Source of the DNA: a virus
Strand: one strand, 5' to 3'
IMG/VR virus record: IMGVR_UViG_3300010883_000011
Span: 1 to 64,000 of that record
DNA: 64,000 bases
Part shown: positions 24,012-32,797 of the stretch, piece after piece
Numbering within the stretch: position 1 is the first letter of the stretch
Layout: the number at the start of each line of letters is the position of its first letter
Translations under genes and position numbers: made by a program
The notes under the pieces: model-generated
Seen by the model: only the letters and a program-made list of their open reading frames with translations
Told to the model about the DNA's origin: nothing
The model's database searches: none

Positions 24012-26054
24012 ATGGCGACCAGAACAACCCCGCCGAGGGCTCTTGCATCGGCCCAATGGAAAGAGCCAGTCGCCACGCAAGGTGCGTTGCCATCTAGCGG
24101 AAACACTGCCGGAGATATCCGAGAGGTGCTTGATGATGGCGACGGCAAACCGGCCATCTACCAGTGGGGCGGATCATCCTGGCTGAAGATTGCCGACCCT
24201 GACGCGGCGGGAGGCAGCGGCACCGTCACCAGTGTGACTCTCTCGTCGGACAGCGGCTCGACATCGGCTATCACAGCCTCTGGAACGTTCACGGTTGCTG
24301 GTGGAACCAACGTGTCCACCTCCGCTACTGGTACAACGGTCACAGTTACATCGACAGATCAATACGAAGGCACCGTCACGAGCGTAACCCCAGCCGCAGA
24401 CAGTGGGTCTGGTACGGCGATCACTTCAACCGGCACGCTTACAGCTACTGGTGGAACAGGAATCACCACTTCGGTGAGTGGCACGACAGTTACCATTGAT
24501 GCAGACAACAATGGGACAGTCACCAGCGTCACACCAGGGGCGGATTCTGGAAGCGGTACTGCCATCACTGGCAGTGGGACCATCACTGTCGCTGGCACCT
24601 CCAATGAGGTAGACACGTCCGTATCCGGCACCACCGTGACGGTGGGCCTACCCGACGACGTGACCGTGGGCAACACGCTCACGGTAGACACGGATGTCAC
24701 AGACACAACAACCCACACGACCGCCGCTTCCCATATTGACTTTGACGCGACGGGCATCATCGCAACAGGTCAAACCGGAAACAACATCGGCCTAAACCTG
24801 GACCTCAACTCCGACTCACCCACAATGGTTGGAACGGTGAACAACACCGGGTTGGATATCGACTTGGTGGGCGGGGCTTCTGGTACTCAAACGAACACCG
24901 GAATCGATGTCAATGTCTCCGGCGCTGCCACGAACTACTCTGCCATTTTCATGGGCGGAAACGTGGGCATTGGAACGACGGAACCAACATATGCCCTTGA
25001 GGTCGCTGGTAATGTCGGGTTCGACGAGTATCTGTACCACAACGACGATCCCGACACGTTCATCCGACTACAGGCAAATGCGCTTGATATCAACTGCGGC
25101 AATGTAAAGCTAATCAGCTACTACGAGACGGGCAACGATGCTGTCCACGTCAACCCACAAAACGGGGATGTCAACTTCCAGGTTGATGCGAGTGGAGGAG
25201 TAGAGGCAGACTATGCGTTTTTTGTTGATGCCGGGCTAAATAAGGTTTCAATCGGTACTGGCACTCCAAAGACCAAGTTGACGGTTGCGGGGGCGATTAC
25301 TCTTGTAGAGCAAGCCGCTGCCGATGCAAGCGTTGAGACCTACGGCCAAATCTGGGTGAACACGGCTACGCCAAACGAACTCTACTTCACGACAGATGCT
25401 GGGGATGATATCCCGATTACATCTGGTACGGCTGTTGCTTCGGTGACGAGCCTTGACTTGGCATCTGATAGTGGAAGCACCAGCGCAATCACTACCAGCG
25501 GCACGCTCACGATTGCAGGCACCGCCAACGAGATCGAAACGAGCGCCACCGGAACAACTGTGACTGTTGGTCTTCCGTCCAACGTGGTTATCGCTGGCGA
25601 CCTCAAGGTGAGCGGGAACGACATTGAGGACTCTGGCGACAACAACATCATTGGGTCGGACGGAAGCGGAAACATTGATATCGCGGCGTCGACTAAAACC
25701 ACATCCATTTCTGGTCCGACGATTCATGGAGAGGGAATTCGTCAGGCATTCACAGAGATTAGTGTGCTTGGGGCGACTGCGTTAGACACGACCAACACCT
25801 GGATCAACGCTAACGCTGCCAGCAATGCCGTCAACCTCACCCTTCCAAGTGCGGCTGGGGTTGGTCCTGGGTTCTTGTTGTTTATCCATGACTTCAACGG
25901 AACCGGGGCTACGAATAACATTGTGATCTCTCGCGCTGGCTCCGACACGATTGGCGGGGCCGTCAGCAAGACCATCTCAATGGCTAACGGGCATCTGGAA
26001 GTCATTTCCAATGGCGTAAATGCGTGGGGCGTTATCAGCGAGCTACTGTCTTGA
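24012..26054 (+). CDS. Repeat-containing fibre-like virion protein
   Basis: A 680-residue protein. Residues 70-215 and 475-520 contain tandem copies of a beta repeat built around GTVTSVTxxxDSGSxTAIT, then GTxTVxGT and TSVSGTTVTV. Such repeats are frequent in phage fibres and spikes. The middle includes GNVGIGTTEPTYALEV, a trimeric-fibre-type strand also seen in receptor-binding proteins. The last 100 residues form a distinct head (TNTWINANAASNAVNLTLP). It is far from the other fibre genes (48-52 kb), so it may be a head fibre. Confidence 0.7.
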   Translation: MATRTTPPRALASAQWKEPVATQGALPSSGNTAGDIREVLDDGDGKPAIYQWGGSSWLKIADPDAAGGSGTVTSVTLSSDSGSTSAITASGTFTVAGGTNVSTSATGTTVTVTSTDQYEGTVTSVTPAADSGSGTAITSTGTLTATGGTGITTSVSGTTVTIDADNNGTVTSVTPGADSGSGTAITGSGTITVAGTSNEVDTSVSGTTVTVGLPDDVTVGNTLTVDTDVTDTTTHTTAASHIDFDATGIIATGQTGNNIGLNLDLNSDSPTMVGTVNNTGLDIDLVGGASGTQTNTGIDVNVSGAATNYSAIFMGGNVGIGTTEPTYALEVAGNVGFDEYLYHNDDPDTFIRLQANALDINCGNVKLISYYETGNDAVHVNPQNGDVNFQVDASGGVEADYAFFVDAGLNKVSIGTGTPKTKLTVAGAITLVEQAAADASVETYGQIWVNTATPNELYFTTDAGDDIPITSGTAVASVTSLDLASDSGSTSAITTSGTLTIAGTANEIETSATGTTVTVGLPSNVVIAGDLKVSGNDIEDSGDNNIIGSDGSGNIDIAASTKTTSISGPTIHGEGIRQAFTEISVLGATALDTTNTWINANAASNAVNLTLPSAAGVGPGFLLFIHDFNGTGATNNIVISRAGSDTIGGAVSKTISMANGHLEVISNGVNAWGVISELLS

Positions 26055-26064
26055 TAGAATAGCT

Positions 26065-26085
26065 ACCCGCATACAATGTGCGGGT
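26065..26085 (+). terminator. Hairpin behind the fibre-like gene
   Basis: ACCCGCA (26065-26071) pairs with TGCGGGT (26079-26085), a 7-base loop, followed by TATTG. It lies 11 bases after the stop at 26054 and is one of the more terminator-like hairpins here, though the T-run is only partial. Confidence 0.45.
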
Positions 26086-26121
26086 TATTGAACCGGCAAT
26101 ATAGACGCCCAGGAGGTGCAA

Positions 26122-29100
26122 ATGCCAACCGAACCGATGCTGCCAGCCACCAATGAAATCACGCTCGACGAAGACAACCTTGTCTTGATCGTTGTTCCAA
26201 CCGTCGCGGACCCAGATGTTCTGGTTCCAACTATTGTGAGCCTTGCGACTCGTCTGCCGTACTCCACACGGGTTGTGCTGGCTGTCAATTCGGATCGCCC
26301 CGAGCTTGCGAAGAAAGCAGTCGAACAGTGCCAGAATGTGAAGCTGCCTAACGGCGACCCAATGAACCTTGATGTGTATTGGGATGATGGCCTTGTTGGA
26401 TTCGGAAACGCGATCAACCACGGCATTATGCACGCCGCACAAACTGGTGGTCTGCCCCCGTACACCATCGTTTTCAACGATGACCTGCGTGTCACAGAGG
26501 GGTGGATGCAGGGGCTTATTGCGGCAGCGGAAGCCGACTACATTCACCTGTTGAGCGAGCCAGCCCAACCTATACGGTCGACCATGAACATCGACACCGA
26601 CGATGACGCGCTGGTTCACCCCCCACGGGACCGCAACCTCTATGGGAGGGTGGGCATGGTTGGTCCCGTGACCGACTGTGCGGCTGGGGTGCAACAGGTC
26701 GTGCATGACCAGGGCTCGCGAAAGGCCATGATCTCATCTGTGGACGGCTACGAACAGTTTGCCGCCGGATGGAGAGCCGCCAACGAAGGGAAAATATTTT
26801 CGACTTCCTTCTTGTCTGGCTACTGCATGATGTTCACAAGGGACTGCCTTGTAGACTTGTTTCTCAAGGACGCCTCTGGAGAAAACTATACAGGCCCCTT
26901 CGATGGTGACCAGTACCCGGTAGCGGGATTTGAAGACAACGACATCTGCCTGCGTGCGGAGTTGTTGGGTTGGCGTCAGGCCGTGGCCTATGACACCTTC
27001 ATCGGGCACCTTGGTCATCAGACCTTTGACCGGGCGTTCCCAGAAGAGTTGCGCGGAATGCGGAATCGATTGCAGTACCTTCGACGGTGGCGCGATTTCA
27101 ACAACCACGAAGAACCCCTCAAGCTGGTCGGGATGTACCGAGCCCGCATCGGGAACGTCAACGATCTCCACGTTTTTCGACAGTCGGTATTGCGCCACTC
27201 ATCTGTGTTGGATGGGTTCGCGGTGATGCTGACAAACAATCCTCTCGATATGCAAGACGGCAACGATTGGGAAATGTTGAAGCCGTCTTTGCGGCCCGAA
27301 GACCTTGAAATGCTGCAAGCGTGTAGCGAGGCTTCTCAACAAGAAGTCACGGCTGCTTTGCAGACATGGCTGACCCGGCTTGTGGAACAGAACCCCGGCG
27401 GCTGTTGTGGAGACATTCAAGTCGACGCTTGGACCGGCTCATTCAATGAACGGGATGAACGAAACGCGGGTATCGCCCTTGCGGAGTCCATGGACGCGGA
27501 CTGGATTATCTCCATTGACACAGACGAGTTTTTGGAAGACCGCGTTACGCGCAGGTTGCTTGACAGGATCATGCTCCATCCAGATCCTATGGTCGATAGC
27601 GTAGACGTTGGTTGGTTGAATCATTGGGACTCCACCCGCTCGGTACGCATTGACAGACCGTGGGGAGACGACGGTACGCACACGGGCGGTATGCGTGGGC
27701 CCCGGCTGTGGCGGGTCTGCAAAGCTGCTCCCAAGCGCATCCAGGCTGGAAACTACCTCGGGCTCCACTGCGGCAACGCCCCGGAGTCAAACAACTTTTC
27801 TCGCGTGATTAGCGGAATTCGATTCCGGCACTTTGGGTACACAAGGGACATGGATCGGGCGACAAAATATGCCCGCTACATGCAAATCGATCCGACGCCG
27901 GATCTGAACATGGTCGGACCTAACGGCTACACGCACATTGTCGACGACGAAGGGATGCGTCTACGCCCATACGTTTCATCGAACGGAATCGGTTTCTTCA
28001 TGTTGTGCCACGCTGGGGAAGACATCGGGCAACTCATGAACTGGCTACACCAGACATACGCGCTCGTTGACCGTCAGATGCTCGTATGGACCGATGCGTG
28101 GAACGACGACGACAAGTCCTGGACCGAGATGTCAGGGGCAAAGATCGAGGCGATCACAGAATGGCCCGCCACCGGACCAAGCCAGGAGCTTGCAGAGTTC
28201 TGCGCGTACTATGGCGTTCAGTGGGTTCATAAAGAGCTTGACGATAACTTGGCCGAGGCACGCAACGCTGGTATCGATGCCATGCGTGAACACCACAAGG
28301 AAGGTGTTGGTTGGGCGTGGTTTATGGACCCAGACGAATGGGTAAATTGGGGGGAAGCTGCTTACGCTATCCGCTCGATGGCGGAGATCTCGGATTCTTG
28401 GGGTTGGATGTTGAAGTTCCGAAACATCCACAACGACGGCGAAGACTTCAGCTATTCCGAACGTGTTTCTCTTTGTCGGCTCGACAAGGAGGGACGGATG
28501 AGAATGAATGGCAGGGTGCATGAGGGCTTTGACAAGTCGCTCGCTGCTATCCAAGAAAGCGGAATACACCCACGTCTTCGGTATGCTCCATTTGAGTCGA
28601 TCCATCTTGGGCTCAACAAGACGCCGGAACAGATCCAGAAGAAGCTGCAATACTACACTGGCTTACTTTTGAAGCAGCTTGAAGAAGACCCGCTGTCTCC
28701 AGGTAGCTGGACCTCACTCGGGCTTCAGCTTGTCAATGAGGGACAAGTCGAAAAGGCTATCGAGTGCTACGAGCGTGGAATCTTGTGCGCTGGTAACTCC
28801 TATCTGCCATACAAAGAACTCGGCCTTGTCTATCTACGATTGGCACGCCAACTGTTTGAACAAGTGCGCGACCTCACTATCGAGGAACACAAATTTCATC
28901 AGTACGCAGTGGAGATCGTCGAGTCCGTTTCGCGCTTTGCCCCGGAACAAGCCATCATTGGTATGCCGCATCCAGATGGAGAAACCAATTCGTTTGAGCT
29001 ACCGCATTTTCCGTTTGAGATGATGGTGCAAAACGAGGTTCTTGAGGTAGAGGCACCGGTTGTTGAGGTAGAATGCACAAATGGCAAAACCACTCATGCA

Positions 29101-29163
29101 GATAACGGCAACGTCCATGCGGGCAACGGTAATCGCGTTCAAGAACCTCAAATACAAGGCTAA
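26122..29163 (+). CDS. Three-domain glycosyltransferase with TPR tail
   Basis: A 1013-residue protein with three GT-A-like segments, each with an acidic metal-binding motif: FNDD near residue 119, IDTDE near 464 and MDPDE near 735. The first also has SGYCMMFTRD and FEDNDICLRAELLGW, typical of GT2 acceptor regions. Residues 850-920 resemble TPR repeats (GSWTSLGLQLVNEGQVEKAIECYERG). AGGAGG lies at ideal spacing from ATG 26122. It should transfer sugars from nucleotide donors to a protein or glycan; phage virion or host surface are both possible acceptors. It ends with an acidic, Asn/Gly-rich tail. Confidence 0.8.
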   Translation: MPTEPMLPATNEITLDEDNLVLIVVPTVADPDVLVPTIVSLATRLPYSTRVVLAVNSDRPELAKKAVEQCQNVKLPNGDPMNLDVYWDDGLVGFGNAINHGIMHAAQTGGLPPYTIVFNDDLRVTEGWMQGLIAAAEADYIHLLSEPAQPIRSTMNIDTDDDALVHPPRDRNLYGRVGMVGPVTDCAAGVQQVVHDQGSRKAMISSVDGYEQFAAGWRAANEGKIFSTSFLSGYCMMFTRDCLVDLFLKDASGENYTGPFDGDQYPVAGFEDNDICLRAELLGWRQAVAYDTFIGHLGHQTFDRAFPEELRGMRNRLQYLRRWRDFNNHEEPLKLVGMYRARIGNVNDLHVFRQSVLRHSSVLDGFAVMLTNNPLDMQDGNDWEMLKPSLRPEDLEMLQACSEASQQEVTAALQTWLTRLVEQNPGGCCGDIQVDAWTGSFNERDERNAGIALAESMDADWIISIDTDEFLEDRVTRRLLDRIMLHPDPMVDSVDVGWLNHWDSTRSVRIDRPWGDDGTHTGGMRGPRLWRVCKAAPKRIQAGNYLGLHCGNAPESNNFSRVISGIRFRHFGYTRDMDRATKYARYMQIDPTPDLNMVGPNGYTHIVDDEGMRLRPYVSSNGIGFFMLCHAGEDIGQLMNWLHQTYALVDRQMLVWTDAWNDDDKSWTEMSGAKIEAITEWPATGPSQELAEFCAYYGVQWVHKELDDNLAEARNAGIDAMREHHKEGVGWAWFMDPDEWVNWGEAAYAIRSMAEISDSWGWMLKFRNIHNDGEDFSYSERVSLCRLDKEGRMRMNGRVHEGFDKSLAAIQESGIHPRLRYAPFESIHLGLNKTPEQIQKKLQYYTGLLLKQLEEDPLSPGSWTSLGLQLVNEGQVEKAIECYERGILCAGNSYLPYKELGLVYLRLARQLFEQVRDLTIEEHKFHQYAVEIVESVSRFAPEQAIIGMPHPDGETNSFELPHFPFEMMVQNEVLEVEAPVVEVECTNGKTTHADNGNVHAGNGNRVQEPQIQG

Positions 29164-29617
29164 GGACATGGAGGCTATGGCCATGACCCAAGCGGGAGTC
29201 ATCTACAAGACGCAGGTTATGATCAATGCGTCTGTGAAAGGCCCGAGCCTTGATCGCCTGCAAAGGATGGGGTACCCGTACAGCAAGCGGCGTCACCCAG
29301 GCGGGATCGATACCTCAACGCTCGGCGGAAAATACATCCGGCAACGCTACCTTGTGCATAAACGGAGCGGGAAGTTTGCCCGCTCAATCAAAGGAAAGCT
29401 GGAGCTTCACAAGGGGAGACAGAGCTACCTTGTCTATGCCAACAAAGGCACCGCAAAGCACATCAAGTTTGTGATCGAAGGAACCCGGATCATGCACGGT
29501 CGCAACATTATCTGGATGACTGGAAAAGAGAAAATGGTACAGCGTCGAATGAAGAAAGCAATCGTGAAAACATTTGGGGCACAGTTGCGAGCCCAAGCGA
29601 TGATTAGGATCGGATAG
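29081..29617 (+). CDS. HK97 gp10-like tail completion protein
   Basis: A 178-residue basic protein with an N-terminal amphipathic helix, SVKGPSLDRLQRMGYPYSKRR, a GKFARSIKGKLEL strand and a C-terminal MKKAIVKTFGAQL helix. This is the pattern of the HK97 gp10 family, which caps or joins the tail to the neck. It overlaps the glycosyltransferase by 83 bases. A shorter start at ATG 29168 is possible, but the N-terminal helix belongs to the family. Confidence 0.6.
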   Translation: MAKPLMQITATSMRATVIAFKNLKYKAKDMEAMAMTQAGVIYKTQVMINASVKGPSLDRLQRMGYPYSKRRHPGGIDTSTLGGKYIRQRYLVHKRSGKFARSIKGKLELHKGRQSYLVYANKGTAKHIKFVIEGTRIMHGRNIIWMTGKEKMVQRRMKKAIVKTFGAQLRAQAMIRIG

Positions 29618-29625
29618 GTATTTGA

Positions 29626-30051
29626 ATGGCTTTATCAGTAGCGAGTAGTACAGAAGATGTCATGCAAGTGCTTAGGCACGCGCTGGTCACAGATAGCACT
29701 ATCGCTGCCGTGGTTGGCGACAACGTCTGGACCTCCCATGTCATGGATGCGGATGCTGCGTCAGTGCCGTTTCCCTGCATCGTAATGAGCGTGGAGGGTG
29801 GCAGCGGATTCTACAACGGGGTGCTGCAATTCGTCACCATCGATATCTACGCGTACTCCAAGATCAGCCAAGGCCAAGCAGCCTCTATCTATGACAAGAT
29901 CTACAAGGTTCTCCAAGCAAATCGATTGGCTCTGGACAACGTAGACGCAAAGGGCGTGATCACCGAGAACGAGCGCCCAAGTGCCATGTATAACGACTCC
30001 CTCAAGGCTTGGGCTATGCGTGGTATTTGGGTAGCACTGACGGCGGGCTGA
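29626..30051 (+). CDS. Tail terminator-like protein
   Basis: A 141-residue protein with SVPFPCIVMSVEGG, FVTIDIYAYSKISQGQAASIYDKIYKVLQ and a DSLKAWAMRGIWVAL end. Size and pattern fit tail terminator/DUF3168-type proteins that cap the tail tube. It follows the gp10-like gene, the canonical order. Confidence 0.6.
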   Translation: MALSVASSTEDVMQVLRHALVTDSTIAAVVGDNVWTSHVMDADAASVPFPCIVMSVEGGSGFYNGVLQFVTIDIYAYSKISQGQAASIYDKIYKVLQANRLALDNVDAKGVITENERPSAMYNDSLKAWAMRGIWVALTAG

Positions 30052-30056
30052 AGCGT

Positions 30057-30584
30057 ATGTCTACTTCCCACGCATGGGCTGTCATTCACAGCAGCAAAGA
30101 CACCTCTTGGCGTACTCCTCGGGCACTTTTCGACGCACTGGATAACGAGTTTGGATTTCAACTCGACGCCGCAGCGGCGAGCGATAACCGCCTCTGCGCT
30201 TCCTATTTCGGACCAGACCACGTTCTCCCCGAACGTCGCGATGCTCTAGAATCGCCCTGGGACCGTGCTGTGGTCTATTGCAATCCACCTTATGGGCGTG
30301 GGGTTGGCAAGTGGGTTGAGCACGCCTGGAGGCAAAGCAGGGCTGGTGCAACGGTCGTTCTTCTGGTCATGTCCTGCACGGATACGGCTTGGTGGCACGA
30401 CTTTGCTTGGAAGGCGGATGAAATCCGGTTAGTGCGTGGTAGGCTAAGGTTCACACGAAGCGATGGCACACCTGCTGCTGCTGCGCCAAAAGGCAGCGCA
30501 ATCATCATCTTTAGATCTCATGTTCCAGGGGACGGATGGCCCGATGGTCCCCGCGTACGAAGCTGGCAAATGGAGGCCAAGTGA
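30057..30584 (+). CDS. Phage N6-adenine DNA methyltransferase
   Basis: A 175-residue enzyme of the phage Dam-like (DNA N-6-adenine) family. It has SSKDTSWRTPRALFDALDNEFGFQLDAAA at the start, CASYFGP, and the catalytic motif NPPYG at residues 76-80. It transfers a methyl group from S-adenosylmethionine to adenine N6. The start is ATG 30057, five bases after the tail terminator stop. Being inserted among tail genes marks it as an accessory gene, likely protecting phage DNA from restriction; target site unknown. Confidence 0.85.
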   Translation: MSTSHAWAVIHSSKDTSWRTPRALFDALDNEFGFQLDAAAASDNRLCASYFGPDHVLPERRDALESPWDRAVVYCNPPYGRGVGKWVEHAWRQSRAGATVVLLVMSCTDTAWWHDFAWKADEIRLVRGRLRFTRSDGTPAAAAPKGSAIIIFRSHVPGDGWPDGPRVRSWQMEAK

Positions 30585-30787
30585 AAACTCAAGCGACACA
30601 CCCCAGACAGCGTTCCACCGCAGACCCGGTAACCAATGTGCGTTGCATGGAGTGTTCCAAGGTTTGCGCCGTGGTTCCAACTGGTTATCGGATTGCAATG
30701 AGCAAGGATAAGGCGCTTAGTCGAATCGTGGGCGTATGCGAATGCGGTACGAAGTTTTCCTTTCCGACAACCGAAGAGAGTGAATAG
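30581..30787 (+). CDS. Zinc-ribbon microprotein, 68 aa
   Basis: Starts at GTG 30581, overlapping the methyltransferase stop (GTGA) with GGAGG six bases before. CMECSKVC and CECG give a CxxC...CxC metal site. A small zinc ribbon directly coupled to the methyltransferase and to another zinc-ribbon gene downstream. Function unknown. Confidence 0.65.
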   Translation: MKTQATHPRQRSTADPVTNVRCMECSKVCAVVPTGYRIAMSKDKALSRIVGVCECGTKFSFPTTEESE

Positions 30788-31185
30788 TGCCCGCGCCGAA
30801 GGGAGAAGAACGCATTGGGAAGCTGGAAAGGCATCTGGCGATGCAAGAGCATGAGCTACAGACGCTAGCCGCTCTTGTTTCAATCGCCATCAACAACAAC
30901 AGCGAACCAGACGAGCAGGACGACAGTAAACGCGGCAACGTAAATCCAGACCATATCTGGTCTTGCAAGAAGTGTGGGTCGCGGTTGGGGTTCTACGATC
31001 CGAATGAAGATATGCTCCGCGTGAGGTACAAGGACTTCGTCGCGTACATTCGTTTGGGAGAGGGAGGCATGTTCAAAGTCTTATGCCGCTCATGCTCCGA
31101 AATGAATGAGGTAAATTGGATCAACGAGATTCCCAAGGAAGCAACCACAAACGGGACACCCGATCCAAATCTACAGCGAAGGTAG
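30787..31185 (+). CDS. Zinc-ribbon protein, Com-like, 132 aa
   Basis: GTG 30787 overlaps the previous stop (TAGTG). A helical N-terminal half is followed by CKKCGSRLGF and, 40 residues later, VLCRSCSEMNEV. The second half resembles Com, the zinc-finger translational activator of phage Mu's DNA-modification gene mom, but the match is by pattern only. Its coupling to an adenine methyltransferase is suggestive of the same regulatory logic. Confidence 0.5.
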   Translation: MPAPKGEERIGKLERHLAMQEHELQTLAALVSIAINNNSEPDEQDDSKRGNVNPDHIWSCKKCGSRLGFYDPNEDMLRVRYKDFVAYIRLGEGGMFKVLCRSCSEMNEVNWINEIPKEATTNGTPDPNLQRR

Positions 31186-31278
31186 ACTGGAGGGATGCAC
31201 TGTGATAGGTTTTTGAAAGACGCCTTTTAGGTGCGACCCGCTCCATAAATCCAATGATCTCAAGCGAGGCGCAGCACT

Positions 31279-31833
31279 ATGCCACTTAATATTCCCTCCG
31301 GCTCTACTTCCAAAATCAGCTTCGGTCCTGGCGTTGTCAAGATGGGAAGTGCGGGCGCGACTCCCGGAATCGATGTCGGCTACCTGTCTGAAGACGGTGT
31401 GTCCGTAGAAGTCACCAATGAGAAGAAGGATATTCTCCAGGGAAATCCAAAGCTCGTTGAATACACCTTCTCCCAGACCCAGGGAGCGACCCTTTCGTTC
31501 ACGAGTATCGCATGGGACTTCACCAACTTCTGGTGGGCGCTCGGAGCAGGTGTCACCAGCATCAGCGGTACCAACCACAACATCTCCTATGGCGGTGATC
31601 CGCTTGTCAAGACGGTTGCGATTCATTTGCAGCACCAAATGGCTGTGAGTGGCAACACCATCAACGTCTATGTCTGGCAGGCTGTCAGCGACGGAGGGCT
31701 CACGTTCCCGTTTGGCTCGGACGAGCATTCGTTTGAAATGACGTTCAAGGCGCAGCGGGCTGCTACCGATTGGGCGAGTGCGTCGTTGGCATACAACAAG
31801 CAGCTTATTTATATCGAACGTGACATGAGCTAA
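31279..31833 (+). CDS. Major tail tube protein
   Basis: A 184-residue beta-rich protein with FGPGVVKMG, DVGYLSEDGVSVEV and a C-terminal FEMTFKAQRAA strand, in the size range of siphovirus tube subunits. It lies after the tail completion genes and before the chaperones, the canonical position. Subunits stack as hexamers to form the tail tube. Confidence 0.75.
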   Translation: MPLNIPSGSTSKISFGPGVVKMGSAGATPGIDVGYLSEDGVSVEVTNEKKDILQGNPKLVEYTFSQTQGATLSFTSIAWDFTNFWWALGAGVTSISGTNHNISYGGDPLVKTVAIHLQHQMAVSGNTINVYVWQAVSDGGLTFPFGSDEHSFEMTFKAQRAATDWASASLAYNKQLIYIERDMS

Positions 31834-31846
31834 GCCGGGGGCGCGT

Positions 31847-32071
31847 GTGATATGCCCCTTCTGCGGGGCTCACACTATCGTCACAGATTCCAGAACTCCA
31901 CAGTGGCCCGGCAACGCAGCGACGCTTGTTGAAAGTGTATCTGAGGCTGCGGAAGAGTTAGCAGGCGAAAACGCGCCAACACGGATTCGGAGACGAAAGT
32001 GTAGGTCTGGACACACATTCGTGACTGTCGAAGTTTCACTTCCGACTTTGATGGGATTGATACAAAAGTAA
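31847..32071 (+). CDS. NrdR-like zinc-ribbon protein, 74 aa
   Basis: Starts with GTG at 31847. CPFCGAHTIVTDSRTP at the N-terminus and RIRRRKCRSGHTFVTVE at the end match the zinc ribbon of NrdR, the repressor of ribonucleotide reductase genes, but the ATP-cone domain is absent and the last ligand is Ser-Gly-His rather than Cys. Proteins with only this ribbon may bind DNA. Its location between tail genes suggests an accessory regulator. Confidence 0.6.
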   Translation: MICPFCGAHTIVTDSRTPQWPGNAATLVESVSEAAEELAGENAPTRIRRRKCRSGHTFVTVEVSLPTLMGLIQK

Positions 32072-32159
32072 ACGCTTTCTACATAGACGGCGTTGCTGGC
32101 TTTTCCTGTTGCGTTACTGTGGTAGTGTCAAACCTGCCACCCGATGCCCAGGAGGTACC

Positions 32160-32744
32160 GTGGCCGATAAAGAAACGCCGCCCACCGATCCGTCTACACC
32201 AACCGCCGAAGAGGCGGTGCCCCAAACTGATTCGCCTAACCAGAATGGCGCACCTACTAACGGGGCAGGTGAGCCAGCCGCGACGGCGGATTTTCAAGCA
32301 CTCATGGAGATGCTTGTACCTCCAATGTCTATCACCGTTGTAGATATCTTTGGAGAAACCTACGAGGTTCCTTCTGCGATTCCAGCGAGAGCGCAGATCA
32401 AGGTGATTCGGCGCTTGGAGTCCATCAAAAGTCTTCCGGTGGCGAGCCAAATCAATTTGGAGGGCGGGCTTAATGGGCCGGCGATTGCGAAGTTGATTCT
32501 GACGTTGGCGCAAGACCCACGGGTAATGGCGGCGCTTGCGGAATCGTTTGAGTTGGCACACCCTGCGCCGTTTGCCGCTACGAAGAAACGCGCTGAGACA
32601 GAGGGTACCCCATTTGAAGATGCCGCTGACTTGTTTCCCATTGAGGAAATCGTAGGTGCGCTTGTCCCTTTATTCGTGCGCCTCGCTCAGAAGGCGGGGG
32701 CGGCAGTCCGGGGTCTGGGCGAGGTGACGAATCAAATGGTCTAA
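32160..32744 (+). CDS. Tail assembly chaperone (gpG-like)
   Basis: Starts at GTG 32160, with AGGAGG five bases upstream. The first 60 residues are an Ala/Pro/Thr-rich disordered tail. The rest is helical (MSITVVDIFGETYEVPSAIPARAQIKVIRR). Position between tail tube and tape measure fits the chaperone that coats the tape measure before tube assembly. The -1 frame opens into the next coding region, giving a fused longer form; see 32690-32744. Confidence 0.7.
   Translation: MADKETPPTDPSTPTAEEAVPQTDSPNQNGAPTNGAGEPAATADFQALMEMLVPPMSITVVDIFGETYEVPSAIPARAQIKVIRRLESIKSLPVASQINLEGGLNGPAIAKLILTLAQDPRVMAALAESFELAHPAPFAATKKRAETEGTPFEDAADLFPIEEIVGALVPLFVRLAQKAGAAVRGLGEVTNQMV
32690..32744 (+). other. Probable -1 frameshift site in tail chaperone
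   Basis: The chaperone frame stops at 32744, while the -1 frame is open from before 32684 through 33073 and encodes GLTWEEVYQLAGGLFSSGW just before the ATG at 32798. That segment has the usual T-domain style, so it should be translated by slippage. The run GGCGGGGGC at 32693-32701 lets the P-site GGG codon slip back one base onto GGG. It is not a canonical X XXY YYZ heptamer. Confidence 0.5.
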
Positions 32745-32797
32745 CGTGGGAGGAGGTATACCAGCTTGCTGGTGGACTGTTCTCGTCTGGCTGGACG

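Noticed and set aside
24210-24700. Direct repeats resembling a CRISPR or tandem repeat array
   Set aside because: The repeats are in frame within a fibre-like protein and vary at the DNA level; they encode a repeated beta module.
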